A stretch of 22,677 nt of DNA. It comes from Acidobacteriota bacterium (GTDB taxonomy: Bacteria; Acidobacteriota; Terriglobia; Terriglobales; Acidobacteriaceae). Location: the NCBI GenBank assembly GCA_021851465.1, contig JAJZDL010000018.1, positions 1 through 22,677 on the forward strand. The letters are read 5' to 3'. A program made the translations under genes and the position numbers. Below the pieces are notes generated by a model. The model saw only the letters and a list, made by a program, of their open reading frames with translations, did no database searches and was not told the DNA's origin. Shown piece after piece: positions 16,551 through 22,677 of this stretch (the stretch's first letter is position 1; the number at the start of each line of letters is the position of its first letter).

Positions 16551-17744
16551 TTACTGCGGCGTGGCGGTTGGCCTGGCAGGCAGTGCATCGGTCTCGGCCC
16601 AGTAACCGTCCCGCGCGGAGACCTCCAGCCCCACATAGCCGGGCACGCGCAGTTGGATGGCGTGGAAGCCCGCATGCGGCGACTGCGGCTGGAAGCTCAA
16701 TACATATCGGTTCGGAATGTGATTGGAGATCGTCTGCAGGTCGCGTTCCAGGCTCTTCTCGCTGCCCAGCTTGAAGTACTCTCCCCCAGTCAGCCGGGCG
16801 ACCGTCTCCGGGATGTTCTTGTCCAGGCCGACGCGGGCCGCCATGGCCGCTGCCTTTGCAATGCGCAACGGTGGCGCTAGCAGGCTCAGGCAGTCGTACG
16901 CTTGCGCGGCGGGGTTCTGCTTGAGGTTGACGTTGGGATCGTTGGGGTCTCGGCTCATGCAGCCATGCGCCGGGCCCGGCGTCGGGTCGCCGAGCGCCTT
17001 GGCGGATTCGTGCTTCAGGTCGGACAGGCCCGAGGAGAACCCGATGCTGTAGATCGCGGTGTTCGTGTCGGAGATCTCGCGCAGCGCCTCGTCCAGCCTC
17101 AGCTTGCTGCCGCGGTCCTTGGTCTCGCACACCAGCAGGATGGCGCGGCGGTACTGCGAGGGTTGCTTGCGCAGGAGGTCGAGAGAGAAGCCGAGCGAGT
17201 CGAGGATTGCCGCCTTGTCGTCGCCGCTGTCGTCGGCGATGAGCGCCTGGATCGCGCTTGCGGCGGCATCGGTGTCGGAGGTGAACCCCTGCACCAACAC
17301 AGGCGAGCTGTCGAAGCCGACGACGGCGACTTTGTGCGGCACGTCGCCGATGACGGATTCAAGCATCGAAGAAAGCGCTGTGTACTTCTCCAGTTCGCCC
17401 GCGCCCGCGCCGCCTCCTTCGAGGTCAACCACCAGCGCCAGCGGCTCGCCGCCCGCGTCCTCTTCCAGCTTGAGCCTCTGCGGAACGCCATCGTCGGTGA
17501 GCTCAAAGTCGTCGGCCTTCAGAGTCGAGATGATCTCGCCAGCCTTGTTGCGCACCAGCGCGGGAACCAGGACCAGCGTGGAGCGGGCCGTGAGCGTGGC
17601 AGTAGGAGTCGAATCGGGAGGGGCGCTGGAATTCAGGGCCTGCGCGAGCGGCAGCGTGGCTTGTGCAAAGACTGTCTGCGTCGGGGCTGCCCACTGGGCC
17701 GTCCAGAGAGTGCAGGTGAGCGCGAGCGCGACGGGTCGCCTCAT
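16551..17744 (-). CDS. VWFA-related exported protein (TIGR03436-like)
   Basis: The 397-residue protein has a signal peptide (MRRPVALALTCTLWTAQWAAP, cleaved near 28). The acidobacterial VWFA-related opening follows: LVLVPALVRNKAGEIISTLKADDFELTDDGVPQRLKLEED (about 58-96). The von Willebrand A-type fold covers about 100-300, with hydrophobic strands PLALVVDLEGG, KVAVVGFDSS and AILLVCETKD. The metal-adhesion motif D-x-S-x-S appears degenerate here (D107-LEGGG). The C-terminal part (ETVARLTGGEYF, RYVLSFQPQSP, VSARDGYW) is also typical of the family. It is probably periplasmic and presumably an adhesion or assembly partner. GAGG lies nine bases before the ATG 17744. It follows the PDZ gene by 94 bases, at the end of the sigma-factor cluster. 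Confidence 0.82.
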   Translation of the reverse strand: MRRPVALALTCTLWTAQWAAPTQTVFAQATLPLAQALNSSAPPDSTPTATLTARSTLVLVPALVRNKAGEIISTLKADDFELTDDGVPQRLKLEEDAGGEPLALVVDLEGGGAGAGELEKYTALSSMLESVIGDVPHKVAVVGFDSSPVLVQGFTSDTDAAASAIQALIADDSGDDKAAILDSLGFSLDLLRKQPSQYRRAILLVCETKDRGSKLRLDEALREISDTNTAIYSIGFSSGLSDLKHESAKALGDPTPGPAHGCMSRDPNDPNVNLKQNPAAQAYDCLSLLAPPLRIAKAAAMAARVGLDKNIPETVARLTGGEYFKLGSEKSLERDLQTISNHIPNRYVLSFQPQSPHAGFHAIQLRVPGYVGLEVSARDGYWAETDALPARPTATPQ

Positions 17745-17838
17745 GGTTGGAGTCCTCACAACCAGTCTATCCAGCAGCCATGGGGCCCCGGAATCAGCCC
17801 CAACTTTGACAGCGAGGGGATGCAAGCGCCGGAAGGAA

Positions 17839-18804
17839 TCACGCGCTCCGTTGTCGGCAGAATTCGAGCGGAGCGAGCGCGATGCGCACCGGATCGGCCA
17901 CGAGCGGCTGCTCTATGCTGGAGTGCTTCTTTGCGTTGGGTGTCAGGGTGAGGGTCTGCTCCTTCCTGTCGCGCAGCACCACAACCGTCAGGGACCGTCC
18001 GCGGCTGTCGCGGATCGCGCGGCTCCAGTCCGTGGAGCTGGTCACTGCCTTCGCGTTGACGCTGCGCACCACGTCGCCCGCGCGCATCCCCGCAAGCGCC
18101 GCGGGCGAGTTGGCCTCGACGCTGCGCACCAGCAGGCCAGTGCCGCCGGACGCGCCGAAGTAGTCGGCGAGCTGCGCGCTCATCGTCTCCAGCAGTGCCC
18201 CGGCGTAGGAGGAATCCATCGGCAGGGGGCCGAGAAAGCGGTTGCCGCCACGCATGGATGAATTCGCTGTCGCCGTATCGGCGGTGGTATCGCTGTCGGC
18301 AGGATCGCTGGCCGGATCCTGCGGCCCGGCGCCGGCGAGGTGCTGCTCCCATGCCTGGCGTTCGACCTGCTCCTGGTCGGCCATCTGCGCGGTCACTGTC
18401 ATCTGCTGTCCGTCGCGGCTGATGAGAAGCACGATGGTCGTGCCCGGCGGCATCTCGTGCAGCATCCGGTGGATCTGGGCCTCTCCCTCCATCGCCTGGC
18501 CGTTCATCGCCAGGATGACATCATGCTCGCGCAGGCCCGCCCTGCCAGCCGGAGCATCGTGGTCCACCAGGACAATCTCCGCGCCGCACGCCTCCTTCAG
18601 GTTTAGCGCAGCCACACGGCTCTCGGTCACGTCGCGCAGGCCGACGCCGAGATAACCCTGCCCGGCGTGCGCGGGAGGGGCACCCGATCCGCTCAAAAAA
18701 AAGTGAGCGGCCCCGGCAGCCCTCGCGCCCCGTGCCAGCGCGTTCTGCGCCGCTACAGCCGAAGCCGTCAGCAGGATCAGCACGCAGCCCAGTGTCCTCT
18801 TCAT
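17839..18804 (-). CDS. Exported protein with two PDZ domains
   Basis: The 321-residue protein starts with a signal peptide (MKRTLGCVLILLTASAVAAQ). It contains PDZ one (about 50-140: GYLGVGLRDVTESRVAALNL, VDHDAPAGRAGLREHDVILAMNG) and PDZ two (about 205-290: LADYFGASGGTGLLVRSVEANSPAALAGMRAGDVVRSVNAKAV). Both resemble the DegP/HtrA type, but no trypsin-like catalytic domain or His-Asp-Ser triad is present, so it is not a protease itself. A charged linker (145-185) joins the domains. PDZ modules bind C-terminal or exposed peptide ends in the periplasm. A T8 run inside a hairpin interrupts the DNA early in the gene. It lies 43 bases after the anti-sigma factor gene, so it may sense or bind misfolded envelope proteins; that role is inference. 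Confidence 0.82.
   Translation of the reverse strand: MKRTLGCVLILLTASAVAAQNALARGARAAGAAHFFLSGSGAPPAHAGQGYLGVGLRDVTESRVAALNLKEACGAEIVLVDHDAPAGRAGLREHDVILAMNGQAMEGEAQIHRMLHEMPPGTTIVLLISRDGQQMTVTAQMADQEQVERQAWEQHLAGAGPQDPASDPADSDTTADTATANSSMRGGNRFLGPLPMDSSYAGALLETMSAQLADYFGASGGTGLLVRSVEANSPAALAGMRAGDVVRSVNAKAVTSSTDWSRAIRDSRGRSLTVVVLRDRKEQTLTLTPNAKKHSSIEQPLVADPVRIALAPLEFCRQRSA
18689..18710 (-). other. Homopolymer T8 (coding strand) within a 7-base hairpin in the PDZ gene
   Basis: On the plus strand CCGCTCA, A-run, TGAGCGG form perfect 7-base arms (18689-18695 and 18704-18710); the run of eight A is 18695-18702. It encodes HFFLSG at about residues 34-39 of the double-PDZ protein, just after the signal peptide. 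Confidence 0.6.
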
Positions 18805-18847
18805 CGTCCCATCAACCTCGAACCATGCACCTAAGCATGACGCGCAC

Positions 18848-19810
18848 TTACTGAATGCCCGCCGTCCCCTCCAGCGCCTGCGTGCTTGCGGTGCGGATGT
18901 ACGGGCTCTCGTCCGTGGTGGAGACGGTGCGCATCGCCTGGCGCACGCTGGAATCGGACTCGACCGGCTGCAACAGGCTGATGGCGCGCGTACGCACCTC
19001 CGGGCTGGAGTCGTGCATCAGGGCTTCCAGCACTGCGTCGCGCACGCTCTGGTCCTGGACGATATAGGGTTGCAACCCATCGAGCGCGTCCAGCCGCACG
19101 GCAGGGCTTTTGTCGTAGCGCAGGCTCACCAGCAGCGCGCTGCGAATGTCGCCGCCGTTCGGCCCGTCGGCGCACTGGTGTCCGGCGCGGCACGCGTTGG
19201 CCAGCAGCGCCACCGAGTCCGTGCGCACTCCGTTGGTCGCCGCGGCCTTCGTCCCGATCAGCAGCAGCTTCTGGATCTGTGGATCGTCCAGCGATCCCTG
19301 CACCGTCTCCGGCACGACGCGGTTGTATGTCACCTGCACGACCGCCGAGTTCGGCGTCTGCACAATCCCGCTGATGTCCGCAATGGTGCCGTTGGTCGTG
19401 TTGCTCAGCACCACCGGCGAGGGCAGCTTCGGCTGGTGCGCCACCTCATAGCGGTCGGTGAAGTTGCCCGCCAGCCAGCCCACGCCGAGCAGAAGCGTCA
19501 TCAAGGCCGGAGCCCCCTGCATGTGGCCCAGCCAACTGTATAGGTTGCTGCGCAGCCGGGTCAGGAACCCATGCGGCGGAATTGTGTCCAGCGCTTCGTC
19601 CAGCCGCATCCGTGCGCTCGCCAGCAAGTTCGGCGAGGGGTCCGTCATCGGGTAACACGCAAGAGCCTCGTGCATGGCAAGCTGCGCCTTCAGCTCGCGC
19701 GTACACGCCTCGCAGCCCGCCAGATGCTCCTCCAGCGAGGAGAGATGTTCATCCGGCAGCTCGCCGTAGGTCACTAGCACGATGCTTTGCTGTGCCTTTT
19801 CACACTTCAT
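18848..19810 (-). CDS. Membrane anti-sigma factor with zinc motif and HEAT-like repeats
   Basis: The 320-residue protein has an N-terminal zinc anti-sigma motif: C3 and the H-x3-C-x2-C set H29, C33, C36 (HLAGCEAC), as in the ZAS/zf-HC2 family that binds ECF sigma factors in the cytoplasm. A single hydrophobic segment (about 100-116, APALMTLLLGVGWLAG) anchors it. The remaining part, residues 116-320, would face the periplasm. From about 215 it shows HEAT-like helical pairs (SPAVRLDALDGLQPY, SSPEVRTRAISLLQPV, DESPYIRTASTQALEG). The ATG at 19810 is preceded by GAGG. It lies 87 bases after the sigma gene, the expected order for a cognate pair. The signal that releases the sigma factor is not indicated by sequence. 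Confidence 0.83.
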   Translation of the reverse strand: MKCEKAQQSIVLVTYGELPDEHLSSLEEHLAGCEACTRELKAQLAMHEALACYPMTDPSPNLLASARMRLDEALDTIPPHGFLTRLRSNLYSWLGHMQGAPALMTLLLGVGWLAGNFTDRYEVAHQPKLPSPVVLSNTTNGTIADISGIVQTPNSAVVQVTYNRVVPETVQGSLDDPQIQKLLLIGTKAAATNGVRTDSVALLANACRAGHQCADGPNGGDIRSALLVSLRYDKSPAVRLDALDGLQPYIVQDQSVRDAVLEALMHDSSPEVRTRAISLLQPVESDSSVRQAMRTVSTTDESPYIRTASTQALEGTAGIQ

Positions 19811-19897
19811 AACTCCACCTCATCCAGCCTCAAAAAACATTCCTTTTCGGGTCTATGCCGTCCGCCCGTCTGTCCTTCTGCCTTTGCAACCCACTAC

Positions 19898-20770
19898 TCA
19901 CTGGCTCCTCAGCTCCGCCAGCTCCTCCCGCAGCTTGCGCGTGGCGCGGAAGAGCGTGTTCTTCGCCGTCTCCTCCGTGGTGCTCAACATCTCGCCGATG
20001 GTGCGCAGCTTCAGCCCCTGATAGTGCTTCAGCTCGAAGACCGTGCGCTCGCGGGGCGTCAGCTTGTCCAGCGCCACGCCGATGCGCTCGCCCATGTGCT
20101 TGCGGTCCAGCTCGCGCGCCGGGTTCGCCATCGCGCGCGTATCGGAGATGTTCGACAGCAGATCCATCTCGTCGCCGTGCGCGTCCAGCACCGTCGCCGG
20201 ATCCTCGCGGCGGCTCTTGCGCCGCCGCAGATTGTCCAGGCAGAGGTTGGTCACGATGCGGTAGAGCCAGGTATAGAACGAGCACTCGAAGCGAAAGTTT
20301 CCCAGGTGGCGATACGCCTTCAGGAACGCCTCCTGGTGTACGTCCTGCGCGTCCTGCTCGTTGCCCAGCATGTGCAGCGCAAGGCGCAGAATGGGCTGGT
20401 CGTATCTCCGCACCAAGGCGTCGAAGGCGCTGCGGTCGCCGCTCTGCGCCTCGCGGATCAGCTCGTCGTCCTCGGTGCGCTGCAGGGCGCGCGCGTCCAA
20501 CTGCGCCTGCGTCAGCTTGACGCCGCTTCGGTCGCTCTTGAGCCCGGACTGTGCGGACTTCGCCATCTCTGGGGACGATTCTATCGTTCCCAGGGCACTT
20601 GCGCCCACACGCACCGAACCTCCGCCCACAAGGGCCGCCGCATCCAGCAGCGTGGAGAGCCGTACCGCCGGGGCGTACCCACTCGCGCCCCTTCCGCGAC
20701 CGCCGCCGCCAACGATCGCCGCCAGCGAAAGCTCGCCGCCACTTTCCAGGCCCAAAGTATCCGCATTCAT
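19898..20770 (-). CDS. ECF-type RNA polymerase sigma factor
   Basis: The protein has the two ECF regions: sigma-2 (about 117-186: ALVRRYDQPILRLALHMLGN, EQDAQDVHQEAFLKAYRHL, FYTWLYRIVTNLCLDNLRRRK) and sigma-4 (about 226-285: LDKLTPRERTVFELKHYQGLKLRTIGEMLSTTEETAKNTLFRATRKL, a helix-turn-helix). No sigma-3 domain is present, as expected for group 4. The frame opens at 20770 (290 residues), but the first 68 residues are Gly/Ala/Ser rich and unlike the family. An in-frame ATG at 20566 would give 222 residues, nearer the usual size; neither has a strong ribosome-binding site. It heads the cluster with the anti-sigma gene and diverges from the RNase H gene. The target promoters are unknown. Confidence 0.93.
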   Translation of the reverse strand: MNADTLGLESGGELSLAAIVGGGGRGRGASGYAPAVRLSTLLDAAALVGGGSVRVGASALGTIESSPEMAKSAQSGLKSDRSGVKLTQAQLDARALQRTEDDELIREAQSGDRSAFDALVRRYDQPILRLALHMLGNEQDAQDVHQEAFLKAYRHLGNFRFECSFYTWLYRIVTNLCLDNLRRRKSRREDPATVLDAHGDEMDLLSNISDTRAMANPARELDRKHMGERIGVALDKLTPRERTVFELKHYQGLKLRTIGEMLSTTEETAKNTLFRATRKLREELAELRSQ

Positions 20771-20847
20771 CGTCGCTGACCCCGGAGTCGGAAGATGGGT
20801 TCACTTCAATAGACCGCCCCACCGCGAAAAGGTGAGCAAAGAAGCAG

Positions 20848-20876
20848 TTGTGAGTACAAAACAGAGTGCCGATATT
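20848..20876 (+). promoter_or_regulatory. Candidate promoter of the RNase H gene
   Basis: TTGTGA (20848-20853) and GATATT (20871-20876) are separated by 17 bases and match the sigma-70 consensus at 4 of 6 positions each. They end 28 bases before the ATG at 20905, in the 134-base gap with the divergent sigma gene. Confidence 0.45.
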
Positions 20877-20904
20877 GGCGGGCCGGAACGGATAAACTCA
20901 ACCC

Positions 20905-21390
20905 ATGCCCTCAAGCCCGACCACGCCCAGCCTCTTCCCCACCCCAGCTTCCAAACCCGCATCCGGTGCTGTCTCCGGCAGATGGATCTCCGCGCACTGC
21001 GACGGCGGCGCGCGCGGCAACCCCGGCCCATCCGGCTTCGGCGCGCTCATTCAGGACGCCGACGGCGCAGTTCTCGCCGAACTCTCCGAGTTCCTCGGCA
21101 TCCAGACCAACAACTTCGCCGAGTACTCCGGCCTGCTCGCCGTGCTCGACTACGCGCTCACCCACAACCATCGCCGCCTCCGCGTCGTCTCCGACTCCGA
21201 GCTGATGGTCAAGCAAATTCAAGGCAAGTACCAGGTCAAGAGCCCGATCCTCCGCCCCCTCTACGATCGGGCCAGGAAGAAGATCGCGCAGCTCGAAGCC
21301 TTCGAGATCGCCCACGCCCTCCGCCACAAGAACAAAGACGCCGACCGCCTCGCCAACCAGGCCATGGATCGCGGCATGAGGCGCGGTTGA
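20905..21390 (+). CDS. Ribonuclease HI family protein
   Basis: RNase HI cleaves RNA in RNA-DNA hybrids (R-loops, primers). The 161-residue protein contains the catalytic set DGGARGNPGP (D33), TNNFAEY (E73), SDSELMVKQ (D97) and KNKDADRLANQAMD (D147). The sequence around SDSELMVKQIQGKYQVKSPILRPLY and NKDADRLAN resembles the branch found in actinobacteria, archaea and plants rather than E. coli RnhA. The first 25 residues are a Pro/Ser-rich leader that is probably disordered. The ATG at 20905 is the start consistent with the promoter. The gene looks complete; it diverges from the sigma-factor gene. Confidence 0.92.
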   Translation: MPSSPTTPSLFPTPASKPASGAVSGRWISAHCDGGARGNPGPSGFGALIQDADGAVLAELSEFLGIQTNNFAEYSGLLAVLDYALTHNHRRLRVVSDSELMVKQIQGKYQVKSPILRPLYDRARKKIAQLEAFEIAHALRHKNKDADRLANQAMDRGMRRG

Positions 21391-21510
21391 TATCTGCGTG
21401 GATGTTGCAGAATCTCTTTGCGTTTGCAAAATCTTACGTAACGGTGTGAATCTGGTTGCGTCCAAGCAATGCCGCATAAAGGAATGATCTAATCGACACG
21501 TCTTGAAAGA

Positions 21511-21563
21511 GCGGGACTTCAGTCCCGCCGCAAGCACCCCAATTGCAAAGCGGCTTCAGCCGC
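21511..21563. repeat. Twin hairpins with TTCA loops before the TIGR03435 gene
   Basis: GCGGGAC-TTCA-GTCCCGC (21511-21528) and GCGGC-TTCA-GCCGC (21550-21563) are perfect stems with the same four-base loop. The second ends a single base before the GAGGGAG ribosome-binding site of the next gene. The pattern resembles paired palindromes dispersed in acidobacterial genomes (from memory, unchecked); a mobile repeat or a translational control element is possible. Confidence 0.6.
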
Positions 21564-21576
21564 CGAGGGAGCATCG

Positions 21577-22383
21577 ATGCAGAGGAAGCTCGCACGCAAT
21601 CGCCACTACCGCACGCTCGTCACAACTCTCCTCTTCATAACTGCAACGACGCTCTTCGGCCAGAATGCAACTTTGTCCACAGCTCCCGCTGTAGACGCTA
21701 CCACTAAACTTCCCGCCTTTGAGGTTGCCAGCGTCAGACCCGCTTCGCCGCAGGCCGATCCGAAGACCGGCATCTATAGCATTCCCGGCGTCGGCCGATT
21801 CACTGCAACCCACGTTTCCCTCGCGCTCCTTATCCAACTAGCGTATGACGTTGACAGCAGCCAGATCGCCAACGAACCCGGCTGGCTCGAATCCAATCTC
21901 TACGACATCAACGCCAAGGCCGAAGACGGAATTCATCTCACCCGTGACGAGCTCAGACCCCGCCTACAGGATCTGCTCCACCAGCGCTTCCATCTGGTCG
22001 TTCATACAGAGACCCGTCTCAACAGTGGCTATGCTCTCGTCGTAGCCAAAGGCGGCCCGCACCTCACCCCCACCAAGGCAGATCACTTCCCGGGCTTCCG
22101 TATCAATGTCTCTTCCGGTCATATGCGTGGTGCCAACTGGACCATGCCGCAGTTGGCCAAGTACCTGACCTCGGCGGCGGCCTTTCCCGTCGTCGACCAG
22201 ACTGGCATAACCGGCAGCTACGACATCGGCTTCGACTTCAATCCCAAGCCCAACGTCGACAGTGCTCTACCTGTGCTGGACGTTGCCCTCAAACAGGCGA
22301 CCGGCCTTCTGCTCAAGCCGCAAAAGGTTCCCGTCGAAACCATCGTCATCGACTCGGTCGACAAAGTCCCCACGGCAAATTAG
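21577..22383 (+). CDS. TIGR03435 family (DUF3738) exported protein
   Basis: The 268-residue protein begins with a signal sequence (RTLVTTLLFITATTLFGQ, cleaved near 29). It shows the TIGR03435 pattern: FEVASVRP (48-55), a conserved RFTATHVSLALLIQLAYDV, a middle LQDLLHQRFHLVVHTETRLNSGYALVVAKGGP, VVDQTGITGSYDIGFDF, and the terminal KVPVETIVIDSVDKVPTAN. This family is expanded in soil Acidobacteria and has no established molecular function. GAGGGAG lies five bases before the ATG. The stop codon TAG is part of the left terminal repeat of the element that follows. It is convergent with purM. Confidence 0.85.
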   Translation: MQRKLARNRHYRTLVTTLLFITATTLFGQNATLSTAPAVDATTKLPAFEVASVRPASPQADPKTGIYSIPGVGRFTATHVSLALLIQLAYDVDSSQIANEPGWLESNLYDINAKAEDGIHLTRDELRPRLQDLLHQRFHLVVHTETRLNSGYALVVAKGGPHLTPTKADHFPGFRINVSSGHMRGANWTMPQLAKYLTSAAAFPVVDQTGITGSYDIGFDFNPKPNVDSALPVLDVALKQATGLLLKPQKVPVETIVIDSVDKVPTAN

Positions 22384-22496
22384 AGCATTTTCAGCGATGA
22401 TGTAATGTATCTTGCTCCGAGCAAAATACGGGGATTCTTCGCTCCGCTCAGAATGACAATCCATAGCTGCATTACAGCAACCGTGAAAATGCTCTA
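22381..22496. mobile_element. MITE-like palindromic element whose ends form both neighbouring stop codons
   Basis: The 116-base element has perfect 13-base terminal inverted repeats: TAGAGCATTTTCA (22381-22393) and TGAAAATGCTCTA (22484-22496). Seven bases inside each is a matching TGTAATG or CATTACA pair. Within it are the small stem TTGCTC-C-GAGCAA and a CHSERSEES-type repeat (ATTCTTCGCTCCGCTCAGAAT). The TAG ending the TIGR03435 gene lies at the left tip and the stop of purM (CTA on plus) at the right tip. There is no transposase, so it would be non-autonomous, or alternatively a bidirectional terminator. Confidence 0.6.
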
Positions 22497-22677
22497 GTTG
22501 TAGCTCACCCGCCGCTCGCCCCGGACAATGCGTCCAATGATGTGGAACCGCTCGTTGGCGCGGTTCAGCACGGCCTTTGCCTTCTTCACCTGCTCGGCAG
22601 GCACCACCACGATCATGCCGATGCCCATGTTGAAGGTGCGCATCATCTCGTCCTGCTCCACGTCGCCGAGATGTTGT
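22494..22677 (-). CDS. purM: Phosphoribosylformylglycinamidine cyclo-ligase, C-terminal end (partial)
   Basis: This is the 3' end of a gene running off the right edge, read on the minus strand from an incomplete 5' side. The residues QHLGDVEQDEMMRTFNMGIG followed by MIVVV, a Lys/Ala-rich helix and HIIGRIVRGERRVSYN match the PurM C-terminus, where the family reads E-M-x-R-T-F-N-x-G-I-G-M. PurM closes the imidazole ring to make aminoimidazole ribotide in purine synthesis in the cytoplasm, using ATP. It ends with TAG at 22494-22496, inside the right terminal repeat of the adjacent element. The N-terminal ATP-binding region is outside the window, so completeness cannot be judged. Confidence 0.93.
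   Translation of the reverse strand, partial: QHLGDVEQDEMMRTFNMGIGMIVVVPAEQVKKAKAVLNRANERFHIIGRIVRGERRVSYN

Noticed and set aside
22267..22464. A 65-codon minus-strand reading frame beginning MDCHSERSEESPYFARS
   Set aside because: It is the translation of an interspersed repeat and runs antisense into the TIGR03435 gene; not a gene.

Overview
The window looks like a chromosomal segment of an acidobacterium of the Terriglobus/Granulicella/Edaphobacter type (class Terriglobia). The reasons are GC-rich coding DNA, a TIGR03435 (DUF3738) protein, a TIGR03436-type VWFA-related protein, an ECF sigma/HEAT-repeat anti-sigma pair, and scattered intergenic repeats that translate as CHSERSEES-like peptides. 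The taxonomic call is an inference from gene families.

Layout. Positions 1-296 hold the 3' end of dapB. Next, on the minus strand, comes the classical origin-proximal cluster rpmH-rnpA-yidD-yidC-jag/khpB (4100 down to 335): ribosomal protein L34, the RNase P protein, two membrane-insertion genes and an RNA-binding protein. Divergent from it, across a 469-base leader, is dnaA (4570-5988), followed by galU (6235-7113). No convincing DnaA-box cluster is visible beside dnaA.

7361-9438 holds two convergent genes for exported proteins: a diheme cytochrome of the photosynthetic-reaction-centre type, and a 508-residue protein of unknown function with a thrice-repeated DPDRPTLRR-like motif. 9573-13497 holds an orphan OppD/DppD-type ABC ATPase, a YfcE-like metallophosphoesterase and a convergent ABC-F ATPase whose linker looks as if it contains a degenerate interspersed repeat. 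13718-16538 holds a small membrane protein, a LOG-family nucleotide hydrolase and a PHP-domain protein, all on the plus strand.

16551-20770 is a minus-strand cluster: ECF sigma factor, membrane anti-sigma factor (zinc motif, one membrane segment, HEAT repeats), secreted double-PDZ protein and secreted VWA-like protein. Gaps are 43-94 bases and all four genes point the same way, so this is the most system-like unit here, plausibly an envelope-sensing regulon. An RNase HI gene diverges from it.

The right end holds a TIGR03435 gene and the 3' end of purM. These two convergent genes are separated by a 116-base palindromic element whose 13-base terminal inverted repeats contain the stop codons of both genes. 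Apart from this element and the sigma cluster, most of the window is housekeeping DNA; I saw no phage, CRISPR, rRNA, tRNA or transposase gene.
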